Source: Selenomonadales bacterium
Lineage (GTDB): Bacteria > Bacillota > Clostridia > Christensenellales > QALW01
Assembly: GCA_003150515.1 (NCBI GenBank)
Contig: QALW01000013.1
Coordinates: forward strand, 1 to 41,147
Length of the DNA stretch: 41,147 nucleotides
Direction of reading: 5' to 3'
Positions 14,952 through 24,141 of the stretch are shown piece by piece. Under the pieces are notes generated by a model that ran no database searches, was not told the origin of the DNA, and saw only the letters and a program-made list of their open reading frames with translations. Both the position numbers and the translations under genes were made by a program. Each line of letters begins with the position of its first letter. Positions within the stretch are counted from its first letter, which is position 1.

Positions 14952-15749
14952 TCAAAGAGAAATATCCGAGTTCTGGCCGTTTACGATATCGCCTACACCA
15001 TTGAGCACATATTTTGGACGGTAGGCGAAAGAGCGGGGAGTATCTTTATTGCTGACGCCTGAGAGCACCAGCACGGTGTCTATTTCTGATTCTATGCCTG
15101 AAATTATATCGGTGTCCATGCGGTCGCCTACTATAGCGGCATCGGCGGCGGAGCAGCCCAGGAGAGATATGCCCGTGCGCATCATCAGAGGATTGGGCTT
15201 GCCTATATAATAAGCGCTTTTGCCCGTGGCTAATTCTATGGGGGACATTAATGCCCGGCAGGCGGGAATTATGCCGTTTTCGCTGGGCGCGGTCATATCC
15301 GAATTGGTGCCTATTAGGCGGGCGCCGCCCAGCACCAGTTTTACCGCTTTTAGTATGCTTTCATAATTATAGTTTCTGGTTTCGCCTACCACCACATAAT
15401 CGGGATTTACATCGTCTATGGTTAAATCAGCGTCATATATGGCGTTATACAAGCCGGGCTCGCCTATTACGAATACCCGGCAGCGAGGAGCCTGTTCCTT
15501 TAAAAAGGCGGCGGTTGCAAGGGCGCTTGTATAAAAATGTGATTCGTCCACATCCAATTCCATACGGCGGAGTTTTTGACATAATTCGCGCGGAGAGCGC
15601 TCCGAGCTGTTTGTGAGAAACAGATACTGCTTATTTTCCCTTTGCAGCCAGCTTACAAATTCTTTTACGCCGGGCAGCAGACGGTTGCCATGATAAATCA
15701 CGCCGTCCATATCGCATATGAACCCTTTTTTTGCTCTTAATTGCTCCAT
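14952..15749 (-). CDS. HAD superfamily phosphatase, NagD-like (subfamily IIA)
   Basis: The protein has 265 residues. HAD motif I is DMDGV (13-17), with the nucleophile and the general acid aspartates; motif II is FLTNSS; the conserved lysine lies in GKPNP; motif IV is GDRMDTDI. The large cap between motifs II and III is the C2a type of NagD, AraL and 4-nitrophenylphosphatase relatives. It probably dephosphorylates a small sugar phosphate or nucleotide in the cytosol; the substrate cannot be told from sequence. AAAGGA precedes the ATG. A 52-nt spacer separates it from the upstream small membrane protein, so they may form one transcript. Confidence 0.92.
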   Translation of the reverse strand: MEQLRAKKGFICDMDGVIYHGNRLLPGVKEFVSWLQRENKQYLFLTNSSERSPRELCQKLRRMELDVDESHFYTSALATAAFLKEQAPRCRVFVIGEPGLYNAIYDADLTIDDVNPDYVVVGETRNYNYESILKAVKLVLGGARLIGTNSDMTAPSENGIIPACRALMSPIELATGKSAYYIGKPNPLMMRTGISLLGCSAADAAIVGDRMDTDIISGIESEIDTVLVLSGVSNKDTPRSFAYRPKYVLNGVGDIVNGQNSDISL

Positions 15750-15801
15750 ATAATAAATCCTTTCGATTATGTATTTTGCGGCTTCAGCCTTGCCGGCGGC
15801 A

Positions 15802-16137
15802 TTAATAGCCTGTTATTATGCCCAGCCCCGAGCTGTCGGATATAACCGAGCTGATTAGATAAATCAAAATTACTATTATTCCGAGCTCATAGCCGACCAA
15901 TGCGCTCCAGGCGTAAGAATTGGGCGTTTGGCCAGCTTTGGAGCGCCTGACGCTGTAAAATATGAATATTATGGCGGCGATAACTCCGCAGAGAGCGGAA
16001 TCGCCTATGAGCACGGCGTTTATATTTTCGGGGAAGAGCATCATAATGAATATCATAAATACAGGGAAGAATATGGACGCAATACCCAGATTAAAGCAGC
16101 CAAAGCCTATTCCAATCAGAGCCAGAGTTTTTTTCAT
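15802..16137 (-). CDS. Small membrane protein, unknown function
   Basis: This 111-residue protein was not recognised. It has three hydrophobic segments: GFGCFNLGIASIFFPVFMIF near the N terminus, LCGVIAAIIFIFYSV in the middle and LGIIVILIYLISSVI near the C terminus. A short basic loop (RRSKAG) follows the second. AGGAG lies 8 nt before the ATG, which supports expression. It is placed between gyrA and the HAD gene on the same strand. The composition suits an integral membrane protein; no catalytic motif is visible. Confidence 0.7.
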   Translation of the reverse strand: MKKTLALIGIGFGCFNLGIASIFFPVFMIFIMMLFPENINAVLIGDSALCGVIAAIIFIFYSVRRSKAGQTPNSYAWSALVGYELGIIVILIYLISSVISDSSGLGIITGY

Positions 16138-16168
16138 CAGTTTTTCTCCTTAGAATTTAGTTTTCAAG

Positions 16169-16383
16169 CGCGCAGGGGGGCGCCCCGCCCTAAATAGGAC
16201 CGCCTCCCGCGCGGCTTTTAGATTTTCAACGACTTTTACGGGGGCAGAAACGGCCGGGGAGACGCCGTTATTCCGGCGGGCGGGAGGCGGGGATTTATAT
16301 AAACCCGCCCGCGCCCCGCGGCATCCCGGCGCCTGAGCTTTACGCCCGGATAATTTGCGGTTTATTTTTCATCCGGGCTTTAT
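16169..16383. other. GC-rich palindromic spacer downstream of gyrA
   Basis: The spacer after the gyrA stop holds an 8-bp stem (16344-16351 with 16371-16378, GCCCGGAT type) with a long loop and no clear T-run. Farther on, CCGCCTCCCG (16200-16209) can pair with CGGGAGGCGG (16281-16290), enclosing a small CGCCG/CGGCG hairpin. GCGGGC elements can also pair with GCCCGC near 16305. This resembles a decayed member of the palindrome class, less regular than copies A-C. No gene is seen. Confidence 0.5.
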
Positions 16384-18894
16384 TCAGCCCTCAGCCCCGC
16401 CGTCAATTTCGGAGGCGAGGCCGTCGGCCTGCTCGGGAGCGTCTTCGGGCAGTTCGTCGTTTTCGGCGGGCACGGGCGCGGCGCACACTACTTTTACATC
16501 TTCGGCCACGCGCATAATTATGACGCCCTGGGTGGCGCGTCCGGCCAGCCTTATATCCTCGACGGGAGTGCGGATAATTACGCCGTCCGAGGTAATAAGC
16601 ATTATGTCCTCGTCGGGCTTAACCATTCTCAATTCTACCAGCGCGCCCGTCTTTTCAGTCAGTTCGTGGGTGATAATTCCTTTGCCGCCGCGGTTGATTA
16701 CGCGGTATTCGTCCGGCTCGGAACGCTTGCCGTAGCCGTTCTCGGTTATGGTTAATACGCTGGCTCCGTCCTGGACTACCGCCATATTTATAACGATATC
16801 CTCTGGGGCGAGATCCATAGCGGTGACGCCCTGAGTGGCCCGGCCCATATTGCGCACGTTTTTCTCGTTAAAGCGAATGGCCTTGCCCAGGCGGGTGCCC
16901 AGGATTATGTCGTCCGAGCCTGAAGTGAGAGCCACCTGCACCAATTCGTCCCCTTCGCGCAGAATTACGGCTATAAGCCCGTTGGCGCGGATGTTTTCAA
17001 ATTCGCTGAGCTTGGTTTTCTTAATAAAGCCGGCGCGGGTTGCCATTATAAGGCTGCGTCCCTCCCGTTCTTCAGGCATTTCGGGCAGCGGGATAACGGC
17101 CGTAACCTTTTCGCCCGGCGAGAGGCTGAGCAGATTGACCACAGCCGTGCCTTTGGCCGTCCGGCCCGCTTCGGGAATCTGATAGCAGCGCAATTTATGC
17201 ACGCGTCCCTGATTGGTAAAGAATAATAGGTCGGTATGCGTGCTGGCCACCATAACCTGTTCCACAAAATCTTCCTCGCGGGTGGTAAGAGCCGTTATGC
17301 CCTTGCCGCCGCGGCGCTGCGAACGGTAGGTGCTGCTGGGCAGGCGCTTTATATATCCGAAATGAGTCATGGTTACCACCATGTCTTCTTCCTGAATCAG
17401 GGATTCCAAATCAATTTCGTCGCTCAGAGCGGTTATCTCTGTGCGGCGTTCGTCTCCGTATTTTTCCATAATGGCGGAGGTCTCGTCCTTTATAATGCCC
17501 AGCACCTTTAATTCGTCTGCCAGCACTTCCTGGCAATAGGCGATAAAACGGCGCTTATCCTCCAATTCCTCGGTCAGGCGGGATAATTCAAGGCCGGTCA
17601 GGCGATGCAGGCGCATATCCAATATGCTCTTGGCCTGCTCGTTGGAAAATTCCAATTCTTCCACCAGCCGGGCGCGGGCTATTTCATAGTTCTGGCTGGA
17701 GCGGATCAGGGCTATAACCTGTTCTATTATGTCCAGAGCCTTTATAAGCCCTTCTAAAATGTGCGCGCGGGCCAAAGCTTTATCCAGATCGTATTGGGTG
17801 CGGCGGCGGATAACCTCCTTTTGATGCTCCAGATAATAATAGAGCATCTGCTTGAGGTTGAGCACTCTGGGCTCGCCGTCAACCAGCGCCAGCATTATGG
17901 CGCCGAATGTTTCCTGAAGCTGGGTGTGCTTATAGAGATAGTTGAGCACTACCGTAGGATTGACGTCCTTTTTCAGCTCCATGACTATGCGCATGCCGTC
18001 CTTGTTGGATTCGTCCCTGAGCGCGCTGAGGCCGTCAAAGCGCTTTTCCTTATAAAGCTCGGCTATCTTTTCTACTACCCGCGCCTTATTAACCTGATAA
18101 GGCAGCTCGCGGATGATAATGCGGGCGCGGTCGGCCGTCATCTGTTCTATTTCATGCTTGGCGCGCACTACTATGCGGCCGCGGCCGGTCAGATAGGTTT
18201 CCCTTATGCCCGCGAGGCCGAGAATGCTGCCGCCCGTGGGGAAATCGGGGCCGGTTATATGCTCCATAAGCTCTTCTACGGTTATATCGGGGTTATCTAT
18301 AAGCGCTATAAGGCCGTTTATGGTTTCGCGCAGATTGTGCGGGGGGATGTTGGTGGCCATGCCCACTGCTATGCCGTCCGAGCCGTTTACTAAAAGATTG
18401 GGGAAACGGGAGGGCAGCACTTTGGGCTGGAGCTCGGTTTCGTCAAAGTTGGGATAGAAGTCCACCGTCTCCTTATCAATATCGGCCAGCATTTCGGCCG
18501 AGATTTTTGAGAGCTTGGCTTCGGTATAACGAGAGGCTGCCGGGGGGTCGCCGTCTACCGTGCCGAAATTGCCCTGGCCCTGGACCAGCATATAGCGGAT
18601 GGAAAAATCCTGAGCCAGCCTGGCCAGCGCGTCATATATTGAGCTGTCGCCGTGCGGGTGGTATTTACCCATTACGTCGCCCACGATACGCGCGCTCTTG
18701 CGGGTGGGCTTGTCGTTATACAGTCCCATTTCGTGCATGGAATAGAGTATGCGCCTGTGCACCGGCTTAAGGCCGTCCCGCACGTCGGGCAGGGCGCGGC
18801 TGATATTTACCGCCATGGCATAGGATATAAAAGACTTTTTTATTTCGTCTTCTATATCTACGTTTATTGTACGATTGTGCAGATTGTTTTCCAA
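16384..18894 (-). CDS. gyrA: DNA gyrase subunit A
   Basis: The start is placed at TTG (18894-18892) because GGGAGG lies 8 nt upstream and the product then begins near the family N terminus (M-ENNLHNRTINVDIEDEIKKSF); the longer reading frame adds 33 unconserved residues. The protein has 836 residues. The DNA-cleaving tyrosine is Y123 in AASRYTEAKL. The quinolone region HPHGDSSIYDALARLAQ keeps Ser (84) and Asp (88), the usual sensitive residues. The GyrA box QRRGGKG is present, which marks gyrase rather than topoisomerase IV, followed by beta-pinwheel blades and a ~30-residue acidic tail. With GyrB it introduces negative supercoils using ATP. It follows gyrB after a 278-nt palindromic spacer. 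Confidence 0.97.
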   Translation of the reverse strand: MENNLHNRTINVDIEDEIKKSFISYAMAVNISRALPDVRDGLKPVHRRILYSMHEMGLYNDKPTRKSARIVGDVMGKYHPHGDSSIYDALARLAQDFSIRYMLVQGQGNFGTVDGDPPAASRYTEAKLSKISAEMLADIDKETVDFYPNFDETELQPKVLPSRFPNLLVNGSDGIAVGMATNIPPHNLRETINGLIALIDNPDITVEELMEHITGPDFPTGGSILGLAGIRETYLTGRGRIVVRAKHEIEQMTADRARIIIRELPYQVNKARVVEKIAELYKEKRFDGLSALRDESNKDGMRIVMELKKDVNPTVVLNYLYKHTQLQETFGAIMLALVDGEPRVLNLKQMLYYYLEHQKEVIRRRTQYDLDKALARAHILEGLIKALDIIEQVIALIRSSQNYEIARARLVEELEFSNEQAKSILDMRLHRLTGLELSRLTEELEDKRRFIAYCQEVLADELKVLGIIKDETSAIMEKYGDERRTEITALSDEIDLESLIQEEDMVVTMTHFGYIKRLPSSTYRSQRRGGKGITALTTREEDFVEQVMVASTHTDLLFFTNQGRVHKLRCYQIPEAGRTAKGTAVVNLLSLSPGEKVTAVIPLPEMPEEREGRSLIMATRAGFIKKTKLSEFENIRANGLIAVILREGDELVQVALTSGSDDIILGTRLGKAIRFNEKNVRNMGRATQGVTAMDLAPEDIVINMAVVQDGASVLTITENGYGKRSEPDEYRVINRGGKGIITHELTEKTGALVELRMVKPDEDIMLITSDGVIIRTPVEDIRLAGRATQGVIIMRVAEDVKVVCAAPVPAENDELPEDAPEQADGLASEIDGGAEG

Positions 18895-19172
18895 TTTCAG
18901 AACCTCCCGTTTTGCATTAAATGCATATAAGCATAAGTAAAAAACTATATTATTAAAAGCTTCTAGGACGCGCAGGGGCGCGGGCGGGCGCAATATAAAA
19001 GGGGAGTGCGCGGGCGGTCTAGGCCGCGCGCCCCCGTCCCCGCCCGCAGGGCGGGGGCTCTTTGGAGGGCGGGGCGCCCCTCTTTAATTCGCTTTCGCTT
19101 GGAAGCATCCGCTTGGGCAGGACATTTTCTTAGCCGCCCCTGGCCTTTACTGAAACTCAATAGCTTAGATAG
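18895..19172. repeat. gyrB-gyrA spacer with nested GC-rich palindrome
   Basis: The middle of the spacer (about 18966-19085) is extremely GC-rich. The clearest hairpin pairs CCCCGCCC (19038-19045) with GGGCGGGG (19049-19056) around loop GCA. Flanking GCGCGC/GGGGCGCCCC segments can add outer pairing. The part next to gyrA (18901-18960) is AT-rich and may hold a gyrA promoter, but no convincing -35/-10 pair was found. No gene is supported. Confidence 0.55.
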
Positions 19173-21080
19173 CTAGATGTCCAAATCAGCCACAAGCAAA
19201 GCGTTCTGCTCTATAAATTCTCTTCTGGGTTCCACCTGGTCCCCCATAAGTATGGTGAAAATCTGGTCGGCCGCCATGGCGTCGTCCAGGGTTACTTTAA
19301 GCAGAGTCCGGGTTTCGGGGTTCATTGTAGTTTCCCAAAGCTGCTCGGCGTTCATTTCGCCTAATCCCTTATATCGCTGCACTTCGTAATTCTGTCTGTC
19401 TATTGATTCTAAATATTGATTTAATTCAGCATCAATATAGAAATAGCTGATTTGTTTGGTGCGTGTCAGCGTTACTTTAAAAAGAGGCGGCTGCGCGATA
19501 TAGACATATCCTTCTTCAATAAGCTTGGGCATATGCCGGAAAAAGAAGGTGAGCAGCAGCGTGCGTATATGGCTGCCGTCCACGTCCGCGTCTGTCATGC
19601 AGATGATTTTGTGATAGCGCAGCTTTTCCGAATTGAATTCTACGTCTATGCCTGCTCCGAAAGCGGTTATCATTGCTCGGATTTCCGCATTTTGAAGCAT
19701 TTTGTCCAGACGGGTGCGCTCAACATTCAATATTTTGCCTCTGAGGGGAAGAATAGCCTGGAATTTGCTGTCCCGGCCCTGCTTGGCGCTTCCGCCTGCG
19801 CTGTCTCCCTCTACTATAAAGATTTCGCAGTTTTCCGGGTGATTGTCCGAACAGTCGGCCAATTTGCCGGGAAGCGCGTTGGATTCCAGCACGTTTTTGC
19901 GGCGGGTGAGCTCTCTAGCTTTGCGCGCGGCTTCTCTTGCGCGGTTGGCGGTCAGGCATTTGTCTATTATTGCGCGGGCTTCTTCGGGATGTTCTTCTAA
20001 AAAGGCGTCCAGCGCGTTGCCCGCGATGTTGTCCACTAACGACCGAAATTCTGAATTGCCCAATTTGGTCTTGGTCTGCCCTTCAAATTGAGGCTCCTCC
20101 AATTTGACGCTTATAACCGCTACCAGCCCTTCGCGCACGTCTTCGCCTGAAAGAGCGGCTTCTCCGCTTTTAAGCATGTGATGGCGCTTGGCGTAGTCGT
20201 TTACCACTCTGGTCAGCGCGGTTTTAAAGCCCTGGAGATGAGTGCCTCCTTCGTGAGTTGCGATATTGTTGGCATAGGTATAAATCAGCTCGTTGTAATT
20301 GTCGTTATACTGCATGGCCACTTCCACTAAGGAGGCGCCTTTATTGCCCTCCATGTAAAGAGGTTCGGGAGTAAGCACGTTTTTATTCTTGTTTAAATAT
20401 TTGACAAATTCTATTATGCCGCCCTCATAGTGAAATTCGTCCTGGCGGCCTTCGCCCCGTTCGTCCTTAAGGCGGATGCGTATGCCTTTGTTTAAAAAGG
20501 CCAATTCGCGCAGACGGCCGCGTATGGTGTCGTAATTGAATTGTACGGTCTCAAAAATTTCACTATCCGGACGGAAGCGCTCGTATGTGCCTGTGCTTTG
20601 GCATTCGGCGATTACAGTCAGCTTATTTATGGGATCTCCCCTGCGGTAGTCCTGGGCGTATACTTTTCCGTCCCGGCTGACTTCTACATGCAGCTCTTCG
20701 CTCAGGGCGTTGACCACGCTCATGCCTACCCCGTGCAGACCGCCTGAAACCTTGTATCCGCCGCCGCCGAATTTACCGCCCGCGTGCAGTATTGTCATAG
20801 CTACTTCGACTGCGGGCTTATTATATTTTTCATGCATGTCTACCGGAATGCCGCGCCCGTTATCCCGCACGCTGACCGTCCCGTCCGCATGAAGGGTTAC
20901 TTCTATCGTGTCGCAGTAGCCTGCCAGCGCCTCGTCGATACTGTTGTCCACCAGCTCGGTGACAAGATGATGCAGGCCCCTTTCGTCGGTGGACCCTATA
21001 TACATGCCCGGCCTGCGGCGTACAGCCTCCAGCCCTTCCAGCACCTGAATCTGTGAAGCATCATAGTTGTTTTGCTGCAT
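19173..21080 (-). CDS. gyrB: DNA gyrase subunit B
   Basis: The protein has 635 residues, normal for Gram-positive GyrB. It supplies the ATPase and the Toprim part of gyrase. The GHKL ATPase site shows ELVDNSIDEA, DNGRGIP and GGLHGVGMSVVNALS. The Toprim domain has EGDSAGGSAKQGRD, PLRGKILNVE and DADVDGSHIRTLLLTFFFR. The C terminus has QRYKGLGEMNAEQLWETTM. The ATG is preceded by AAGGAAGG. It lies 38 nt after remB and is probably transcribed with it from the promoter at 21459-21487; gyrA follows. Confidence 0.98.
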   Translation of the reverse strand: MQQNNYDASQIQVLEGLEAVRRRPGMYIGSTDERGLHHLVTELVDNSIDEALAGYCDTIEVTLHADGTVSVRDNGRGIPVDMHEKYNKPAVEVAMTILHAGGKFGGGGYKVSGGLHGVGMSVVNALSEELHVEVSRDGKVYAQDYRRGDPINKLTVIAECQSTGTYERFRPDSEIFETVQFNYDTIRGRLRELAFLNKGIRIRLKDERGEGRQDEFHYEGGIIEFVKYLNKNKNVLTPEPLYMEGNKGASLVEVAMQYNDNYNELIYTYANNIATHEGGTHLQGFKTALTRVVNDYAKRHHMLKSGEAALSGEDVREGLVAVISVKLEEPQFEGQTKTKLGNSEFRSLVDNIAGNALDAFLEEHPEEARAIIDKCLTANRAREAARKARELTRRKNVLESNALPGKLADCSDNHPENCEIFIVEGDSAGGSAKQGRDSKFQAILPLRGKILNVERTRLDKMLQNAEIRAMITAFGAGIDVEFNSEKLRYHKIICMTDADVDGSHIRTLLLTFFFRHMPKLIEEGYVYIAQPPLFKVTLTRTKQISYFYIDAELNQYLESIDRQNYEVQRYKGLGEMNAEQLWETTMNPETRTLLKVTLDDAMAADQIFTILMGDQVEPRREFIEQNALLVADLDI

Positions 21081-21118
21081 TGTAATTAATCCCTTCCTTA
21101 CTTATTGCGTCCTGAATT

Positions 21119-21364
21119 TTATATCCCCGCCCGCTGAATGATGGTCTGCGCGGTTATGGGGGAGAGATAGAAAATATAGCCCTGCTTATCCGCCGTAAGC
21201 ACGCCGCATTTATAAGGAGGCGGGCCGATTTCTATGAGAAAGCCCTCCTCCCGGGAAATGTTTATGAAATCGCGGGTATCTTCAGTCAGCTCGCCGTTTA
21301 ATTCCAGCACGGCCACAATTTTTTTCTGAAGCACGCTGACGTCTCCGCCAAGATGAACAAGCAT
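21119..21364 (-). CDS. remB: RemB-like extracellular matrix regulator (DUF370)
   Basis: ATG at 21364 is chosen since GGAGAGGAG precedes it and the product then begins MLVHLGGDVSVL, as in the family; an upstream in-frame ATG lacks such a site. The protein has 81 residues, as does Bacillus YaaB/RemB. Conserved features are HLGGDVSV, the central FINISREEG and the end LSPITAQTIIQRAG. RemA and RemB relatives are DNA-binding or structural regulators of biofilm matrix genes in Bacillus. Position directly before gyrB matches the Bacillus arrangement; here recF is not next to it. Confidence 0.9.
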   Translation of the reverse strand: MLVHLGGDVSVLQKKIVAVLELNGELTEDTRDFINISREEGFLIEIGPPPYKCGVLTADKQGYIFYLSPITAQTIIQRAGI

Positions 21365-21458
21365 TAATCTCTCCTCTCCCGGCGTTGATGCCGGAGCGTT
21401 CAAACCACAGCCGAGACAGGCGTTTTTATTTTTACGCCGTTCAGCCTTACTTTATTTT

Positions 21459-21487
21459 ATTATATCATATTTGGACGTTCCTGTCTT
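21459..21487 (-). promoter_or_regulatory. Promoter of the remB-gyrB operon
   Basis: On the minus strand, AAGACA (21487-21482), a 17-nt spacer and TATAAT (21464-21459) with an adjoining TGA (extended -10). The transcript would start near 21452, about 90 nt before remB. Confidence 0.75.
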
Positions 21488-21763
21488 GAAGTTTTTGAAA
21501 AAATCCTTAATTTAATATGCTTTAAAGGTGATTTTAGGCCTTTAGAGAGTTTTATATTACTAATGCAAATACTCCACCATATGTATGCGGCGAAAAAAGG
21601 TCTGAGAGGCTTATGCGGGGCATTGCGTATGGGACTGCTTAAAGCGGAATTTATTTAGGGAGGGAGAATATAATAATTGGTTCGGATAATTAAGGGGGAG
21701 GCTGCCTGAACAAAACAGAGTTTAGACGTATAAATAGTTGCACCGCGTGCCGCGAGCGCTCCC
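21488..21763. other. Spacer without recognised gene
   Basis: About 275 nt of mixed composition between the remB promoter and the oligopeptidase terminator. It contains GGGAGGGAG near 21660 and GGGGGAGG near 21695, but no open frame of plausible length follows either on the plus strand. No RNA family was recognised. Confidence 0.4.
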
Positions 21764-21799
21764 CATATTAATAAAAGGACGGCTGCGCCGTCCTTATTA
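21764..21799 (-). terminator. Intrinsic terminator of the M3 oligopeptidase gene
   Basis: AAGGACGGC (21775-21783) pairs with GCCGTCCTT (21787-21795) around loop TGC. On the minus strand the stem is followed by TTATTAAT. It lies about 100 nt after the oligopeptidase stop. Confidence 0.7.
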
Positions 21800-21816
21800 T
21801 TAATACAGGGAGCCAA

Positions 21817-21860
21817 AAGGGGGGCGGCCGGGGCACAACGCGCCCCGACTCGCCCCCCTT
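21817..21860. repeat. Nested GC hairpin downstream of the oligopeptidase
   Basis: AAGGGGGGCG (21817-21826) pairs with CGCCCCCCTT (21851-21860). Inside, CGGGGC (21829-21834) pairs with GCCCCG (21842-21847). It is a simpler member of the GC-rich palindrome class in this window. Confidence 0.7.
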
Positions 21861-21899
21861 GGGCTGCGCGGGTGCACAAACGCTGCGGGTAAAAGCGGC

Positions 21900-23600
21900 T
21901 TATTGAGCCAGCTGCGCGTTCCGCCTGAGCAGCTCCATATAGGACGGCCCTACTATTCGCCTGAGCGCGCCCTCCTTAAAGGGGGAATCCAGGCCCATTT
22001 CCTCGAGAAGCCGGGTGTAAGTGAGCTGCGCGCCCTTTTTAAGCAGCTCCAGATATTTATCCCAGCCCTTTTGAGCGTCTTCCCTCATTATATTGAGCAG
22101 CATAAAGGCTGCTGATTGAGCCAGGCAGTAATCTATATAATAGAAAGGATGTATATATATATGAAGCTGCCGCTGCCACCAGCCGCCATGGGCGAAATAT
22201 TGAATATCTCCGTAATCAATATCCGGCCGGTAGGCCATTTCCAGCTTAAGCCATTCCTTATGCCGCTCCTGCGGAGTCAGATCGGGGTTGTCGTAGACTA
22301 TGTGCTGGAATCTGTCCACCATGCAGCCGTAGGGCAGGAATATTATTGCGTCTGCCAGGTGCTGATATATGAATTTTTCCTTTTGCTCTCCGAAAAACAG
22401 TCCCATATAGGGATAGGTCATGAATTCCATGCCCATAGAATGAATTTCGGCTATATCATAGGAGGGCTCCTCCTGCTCGATGTATTTTACCTTTCTAAGG
22501 GATATATAGCTGTTCAGCGCGTGCCCGCATTCGTGGGTTAAGACTTCCACATCCCCCGCAGTTCCGTTAAAATTTGCAAAGACAAAGGGAGAATTGTAGT
22601 CGGGAATGCTGGTGCAGTAGCCGCCGCTTGCCTTGCCGTCCCTGCTCAGGACGTCAAACAGCCCGCTGGAGAGCATGAATTCTATAAATTCAGCCGTAAG
22701 GGGGGAGAGCTCGGTATACATCTTCCTTCCCTTATCAAAGATTTCTTCCGGCGTTCCCTGCGGGCGGGGATTGCCCTCTTTGAAACTCAGGGAGCGGTCC
22801 CAGATCATGGGGTCGTCAATTTCATTGCGCTTGTGCTGAAGCTGTATAAAATGGGTGGAGAGAGGGACGATTTCTCTGCGCACCTGCTCACAGAAGGCGC
22901 TTGTTTCATTTCGGCCGTAGTCCGCCCGCTTAAGGCGGCAGTAAGCCATGTCGGTAAAGCTGTCAAAGCCCAGCTTTTTAGCCATGCGCGTTCTTACCTT
23001 TACCAGACGATCGAATATATCGTCCAGCTTTGAGCCGTTTTCTTCCATAAAGCGGCTCTCGGCTTCCCAGGCGCGGCGGCGCACATCCCGCTGCACATCC
23101 TGCTTAAACGGAGTCAGCCGGCTTAAATTAACGCGCTGTCCGTCAAATTCTATATTGGCCGAGGCAATCAGCTTTTGATATTCGCTTTGAAGCATGTTTT
23201 CTTCAGCCATATCCGCCGCGATTTCCGGCGAAAACGCTTTTTGGGCTAGCTGCGCGTTGATCAGGCAGGTTTCTCCCAGCTCTTCCCGCGCGCAGTCCAG
23301 CCATTTAGACTGCATTACGGCCCGGCTGAGGCTGGTGGAAAACTGTTCGGCGGCGGGCAGATTCTGGTCGTAATAGTCGTTTTCCCGGCTGTAGAATTCA
23401 TCCTGCGTATTAATGGTGTGACGGATATAGCAGATGTTGTACATGGTGGCCAGTTTTCGCTTAAAGCCGTCCGCCTGCCCGAGCAGCTCCAGAAATTCTT
23501 CCTGGCTTTGGGCGGAATCAATTTTTTCGGGAATAGAGGAGATTTCGGGCGGAATGGGATTAAGGGGCACCCTCTGATATTGATAATCGCTGAATTTCAT
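21900..23600 (-). CDS. M3 family oligoendopeptidase (PepF/oligopeptidase type)
   Basis: ATG at 23600 gives MKFSDYQYQRVPL and is preceded at 8 nt by AAAGGA; upstream in-frame ATGs overlap that site. The protein has 566 residues, the usual size of clostridial M3 oligoendopeptidases. The zinc site HECGH is at 356-360 (TGDVEVLTHECGHALNSY), with the third ligand in DIAEIHSMGMEF (Glu385). There is no signal peptide, so it should cleave short peptides in the cytosol. It is monocistronic and divergent from the ribosomal operon. Upstream AT-rich DNA (23641-23700) has several TATAAT-like hexamers on the minus strand but no clear -35 partner. Confidence 0.93.
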   Translation of the reverse strand: MKFSDYQYQRVPLNPIPPEISSIPEKIDSAQSQEEFLELLGQADGFKRKLATMYNICYIRHTINTQDEFYSRENDYYDQNLPAAEQFSTSLSRAVMQSKWLDCAREELGETCLINAQLAQKAFSPEIAADMAEENMLQSEYQKLIASANIEFDGQRVNLSRLTPFKQDVQRDVRRRAWEAESRFMEENGSKLDDIFDRLVKVRTRMAKKLGFDSFTDMAYCRLKRADYGRNETSAFCEQVRREIVPLSTHFIQLQHKRNEIDDPMIWDRSLSFKEGNPRPQGTPEEIFDKGRKMYTELSPLTAEFIEFMLSSGLFDVLSRDGKASGGYCTSIPDYNSPFVFANFNGTAGDVEVLTHECGHALNSYISLRKVKYIEQEEPSYDIAEIHSMGMEFMTYPYMGLFFGEQKEKFIYQHLADAIIFLPYGCMVDRFQHIVYDNPDLTPQERHKEWLKLEMAYRPDIDYGDIQYFAHGGWWQRQLHIYIHPFYYIDYCLAQSAAFMLLNIMREDAQKGWDKYLELLKKGAQLTYTRLLEEMGLDSPFKEGALRRIVGPSYMELLRRNAQLAQ

Positions 23601-23728
23601 TATATTCATCCTTTCCATGCGCCTGACGGCGCGCCTAGACGATATAGTATTATATATTATATGTGTATGCAATAATTATATCTGGCAAAAAATTAACCAA
23701 TTATTAACATTTGCGCGCGAAAAGGGGC

Positions 23729-23819
23729 GGGCCGGCGTTTGGCAGGCGCCGCAGGCGCCTGCCTGGGCCGGGCGCGTCCGCGCCCGGCCTGCGGCCGTTC
23801 CGGCCGCAAACGCCGGCCC
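23729..23819. repeat. GC-rich cloverleaf palindrome, copy E (upstream of rpsJ)
   Basis: A 12-bp closing stem pairs 23729-23740 with 23808-23819. It encloses three perfect hairpins: 23741-23750/23754-23763 (loop GCA), 23766-23776/23779-23789 (loop TC) and 23791-23797/23801-23807 (loop TTC). The plan is the same as in copies A, B and C. It lies in the divergent spacer between the oligopeptidase and ribosomal operons. Confidence 0.85.
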
Positions 23820-23895
23820 CGCGCGGAATGAAGCCGGCTATGCGCAAAAAGCCAAACCCCGCTAGAACGCGCAAAGCGGGCGGGGATATATAAAA

Positions 23896-23962
23896 GGCGC
23901 CCCCTGCCGCCGCGCAGCGTGCGGCGGCAGGGGGCGCCCGGGCGCGCGCAAAGCGCGCGCCC
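23896..23962. repeat. Twin GC-rich hairpins next to copy E
   Basis: An 18-bp perfect stem pairs 23896-23913 with 23921-23938. Directly after it, a 10-bp stem pairs GGGCGCGCGC (23940-23949) with its complement (23953-23962) around loop AAA. A further 6-bp hairpin (GCGGGG/CCCCGC) lies at 23974-23988. The spacer thus carries two palindromic blocks back to back. Confidence 0.85.
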
Positions 23963-24106
23963 TCCTTTAAAGGGCGGGGCGTCCCCGCGGTTGAGGCATA
24001 CTCTCTCTAGAAAAGAATTCTTTCAGCCGTTTCGGCTTAAATAACCCTTAAATTTCCCCCAAAAACCCTCTGCAATAAAAAATTTAAGAAAAATTTAAAA
24101 AATCGC

Positions 24107-24135
24107 TTGCCAAGCCGGAATTTTTATTGTAATAT
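24107..24135 (+). promoter_or_regulatory. Probable promoter of the S10-spc-alpha operon
   Basis: TTGCCA (24107-24112) and TAATAT (24130-24135) are separated by 17 nt, after an A/T-rich upstream tract (24060-24104) that could act as an UP element. The predicted start near 24142 gives a leader of about 180 nt. Confidence 0.6.
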
Positions 24136-24141
24136 AAAAAA

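Noticed and set aside
18895..18993. Longer GyrA N terminus (33 extra residues)
   Set aside because: The extension is unconserved and hydrophobic, and GGGAGG is placed for the internal TTG that gives the family-like start.
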